This document shows positions 62,567-64,000 of a DNA stretch of 64,000 nucleotides, piece after piece. Below the pieces are notes generated by a model. The model made no database searches. It was given only the letters and a program-made list of their open reading frames with translations, and was not told where the DNA came from. Each line of letters begins with the position of its first letter. Within the stretch, counting starts at the first letter, position 1. The DNA comes from Amblyornis subalaris (lineage: Eukaryota > Chordata > Aves > Passeriformes > Ptilonorhynchidae). The DNA lies in the NCBI GenBank assembly GCA_018881555.1, contig JACAXG010000012.1:4426663-4490662 (forward strand), in the 5' to 3' direction. The position numbers and the translations under genes are program-made.

Positions 62567-62728
62567 TTAATTTATGTCTTTGAGAGACATGGTAAAGCTA
62601 GAGGAAAAGGAGGACAAGGATGCCGCCTGAGAAGGAAGTCTTTTTTGGTGCAGCTCCTCCCATTTACCTCTATTTACTGCCACGGAGTCCAGCATAGGCT
62701 TCAGCTTCACATTCAGCTTCACTAGACA
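62567..62728 (-). CDS. PDE11A: PDE11A, dual-specificity cAMP/cGMP phosphodiesterase, last coding exon
   Basis: PDE11A hydrolyses both cAMP and cGMP. Only its C-terminal 53 residues and stop are in the window. Read on the minus strand, acceptor CTTCTTAATCCTCCAG is followed by CLVKLNVKLKPMLDSVAVNR and GKWEELHQKR, then a Ser-rich tail ending SLKDIN and TAA. The first ~30 residues match the end of the human HD-type catalytic domain (LVKVNVKLKPMLDSVATNR and KWEELHQKRL, from memory). The last ~22 residues are divergent but of about the same length. The catalytic HD residues lie in earlier exons outside the window. The GAF domains and isoform-specific N-termini are also outside. Position and orientation next to IFT70 agree with known synteny. 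Confidence 0.95.
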   Translation of the reverse strand, partial: CLVKLNVKLKPMLDSVAVNRGKWEELHQKRLPSQAASLSSFSSSFTMSLKDIN

Positions 62729-64000
62729 CTGGAGGATTAAGAAGAGGTTGAGAGAAAAAATATTGACAATATATCCACTCCTTTGATGGACAGTCCACAG
62801 CATAACAGGGGAAAAAAAGAGTTTAATCTGCACCATGCCCCTACCCTCCTCACTCCCACCTGTAAATACCTGTGGAGGTAAAGCTTATTGTTCCCATTGA
62901 GATCTTTTTACCTATCTCACTTGTTTTACCTGACGTTTTAAGTAAGCCAGCAAAAAATGTCAAGCAGAGCACGTAAGATGGCAGAGTTGCTGCTCAACAA
63001 CTTTAGCTTTCTTGTAATCCTTAAAGATAGTCCTTTTGAGGAGTTCTCAAGTGCCTGAGGCTACCAGCTATGGCTTCTATGAGCAGGAAGTCCACTGGTT
63101 AGATGACAAGTTGGACAAAGCTGAAACAATCTCCCTAGTGCTAGATTCTCTTTTTCTGTAGATGAGTGAACCACAACAGTACTGTGCCTTCCCAAGCTGG
63201 CAGAAAACCAATTTATGTGTGCTAGAAATAAAGAAGAAGAAATTAGTTTTCTTTGAGATTGCACTGAAATCACATCTTTTCTACATACCCAGTCCAAGCT
63301 CACAAAGGCCAGTAAGAATCTTTTATCTGCTTTCATCTGGCCTTGAATCCATTCCAAAATTATGTAATCTCTGCATACCTTGGCTACAAATTTATTTTAC
63401 CTTCCCCTTTAGTATCAAAGGCTTATGTGAAAAGACCACAAGTGCTTCACTTCATTTTGTATCTACATTAAAGAGAGACAGAACCTCATTAACAGCAGCA
63501 CTGGATGTCAGGAAAGGGTTAAGCAGTTACCTCCCAAGTGGTCATGTAATGTGTCCTTTCAGGACAGAGGAGTATTCTTTTGCAGCTTTTCTGATTAGCA
63601 AGCAGTGGGTTTTGCTGAGAGCTGGGCAGCATACTTTCTCTGATAACATGGGAAGTATGCCTTCACCATTTGAAAGAAAGTGTTGGAGCAAGATTAAAAA
63701 CCAAAAAAAGACAAAAAGACAACAAAAGTTGTTCTTCTAAAAGTGCAGAAAATTATAAGGAAAAGAAAGGAAAGGGGAAGCAGGTACCTTTGCAGTTGAT
63801 CAGTTTTTGCTTTAAATAGCAGGGTTAACAGCAACTGCTTTAATTGGTCCCCAGAGCCCAGACACCACTAAAGGACTGGATTTTTTTATAGCTAGTCTGC
63901 AAGCCATGGGAGCTTGGCTTGCTACTGAAGTAAGTCTTGGTAGATTTTTAATTGAGCTATTATATGGTAATTAAGGGTTAATGGCCTGATTTTAAGATGT
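62729..64000 (-). other. PDE11A: PDE11A last intron, partial
   Basis: This intron sequence runs off the right edge. I looked on the minus strand for the preceding exon (a segment like human LQLEWIDSICMPLYQ) and did not find it. A 192-codon open frame on the plus strand (63162-63740) has no recognisable domain and is left unannotated as a gene. Confidence 0.8.

Overview
This is vertebrate nuclear DNA, almost certainly from a bird. Genes are split by large GT-AG introns, exon density is very low, and two CR1 LINE 3' ends of avian type are present (about 10.5 kb and 25.5 kb). There are no bacterial-style operons. About 40 isolated single 'n' bases suggest ambiguous or heterozygous consensus positions rather than assembly gaps.

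The window holds the syntenic block AGPS - IFT70/TTC30 - PDE11A, in the same order and orientation I know from the human 2q31.2 region. (1) 1-13566, + strand: the last six coding exons of AGPS, the peroxisomal ether-lipid enzyme, including the conserved tyrosine and the His-His-His motif of the active site, then a 3' UTR with several polyadenylation signals to about 16.8 kb or beyond. (2) About 17-54 kb: a long intergenic interval with no recognisable protein-coding gene. It contains one CR1 fragment, several decayed copies of what looks like one old short repeat family, a small GC-rich patch at 21.4 kb with a consensus splice donor, an orphan CpG island at 47.4-48.2 kb, a small GC patch at 52.2 kb, and a well-formed exon-like segment at 53.1 kb. 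(3) 54483-56483, - strand: a complete intronless IFT70 (TTC30A/B) gene of 666 codons, with a CpG-island promoter carrying an RFX-type X-box. (4) 56.8-62.5 kb: intergenic DNA and PDE11A 3' UTR. (5) 62567-62728, - strand: the last coding exon of PDE11A, whose upstream intron runs off the right edge.

The three genes do not form a pathway. AGPS makes alkyl-DHAP for plasmalogens in peroxisomes, IFT70 is an IFT-B subunit in cilia, and PDE11A hydrolyses cAMP and cGMP. Their linkage is ancestral synteny. Because the whole AGPS-PDE11A interval is inside the window, the sequence shows that this genome has only one IFT70 gene at this locus, whereas human has two. No clearly new biological system is visible. 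The best leads are the orphan CpG island with two identical-arm dyads 21 bp apart, the possible unannotated spliced transcript(s) between AGPS and IFT70, and the single-copy IFT70 locus.
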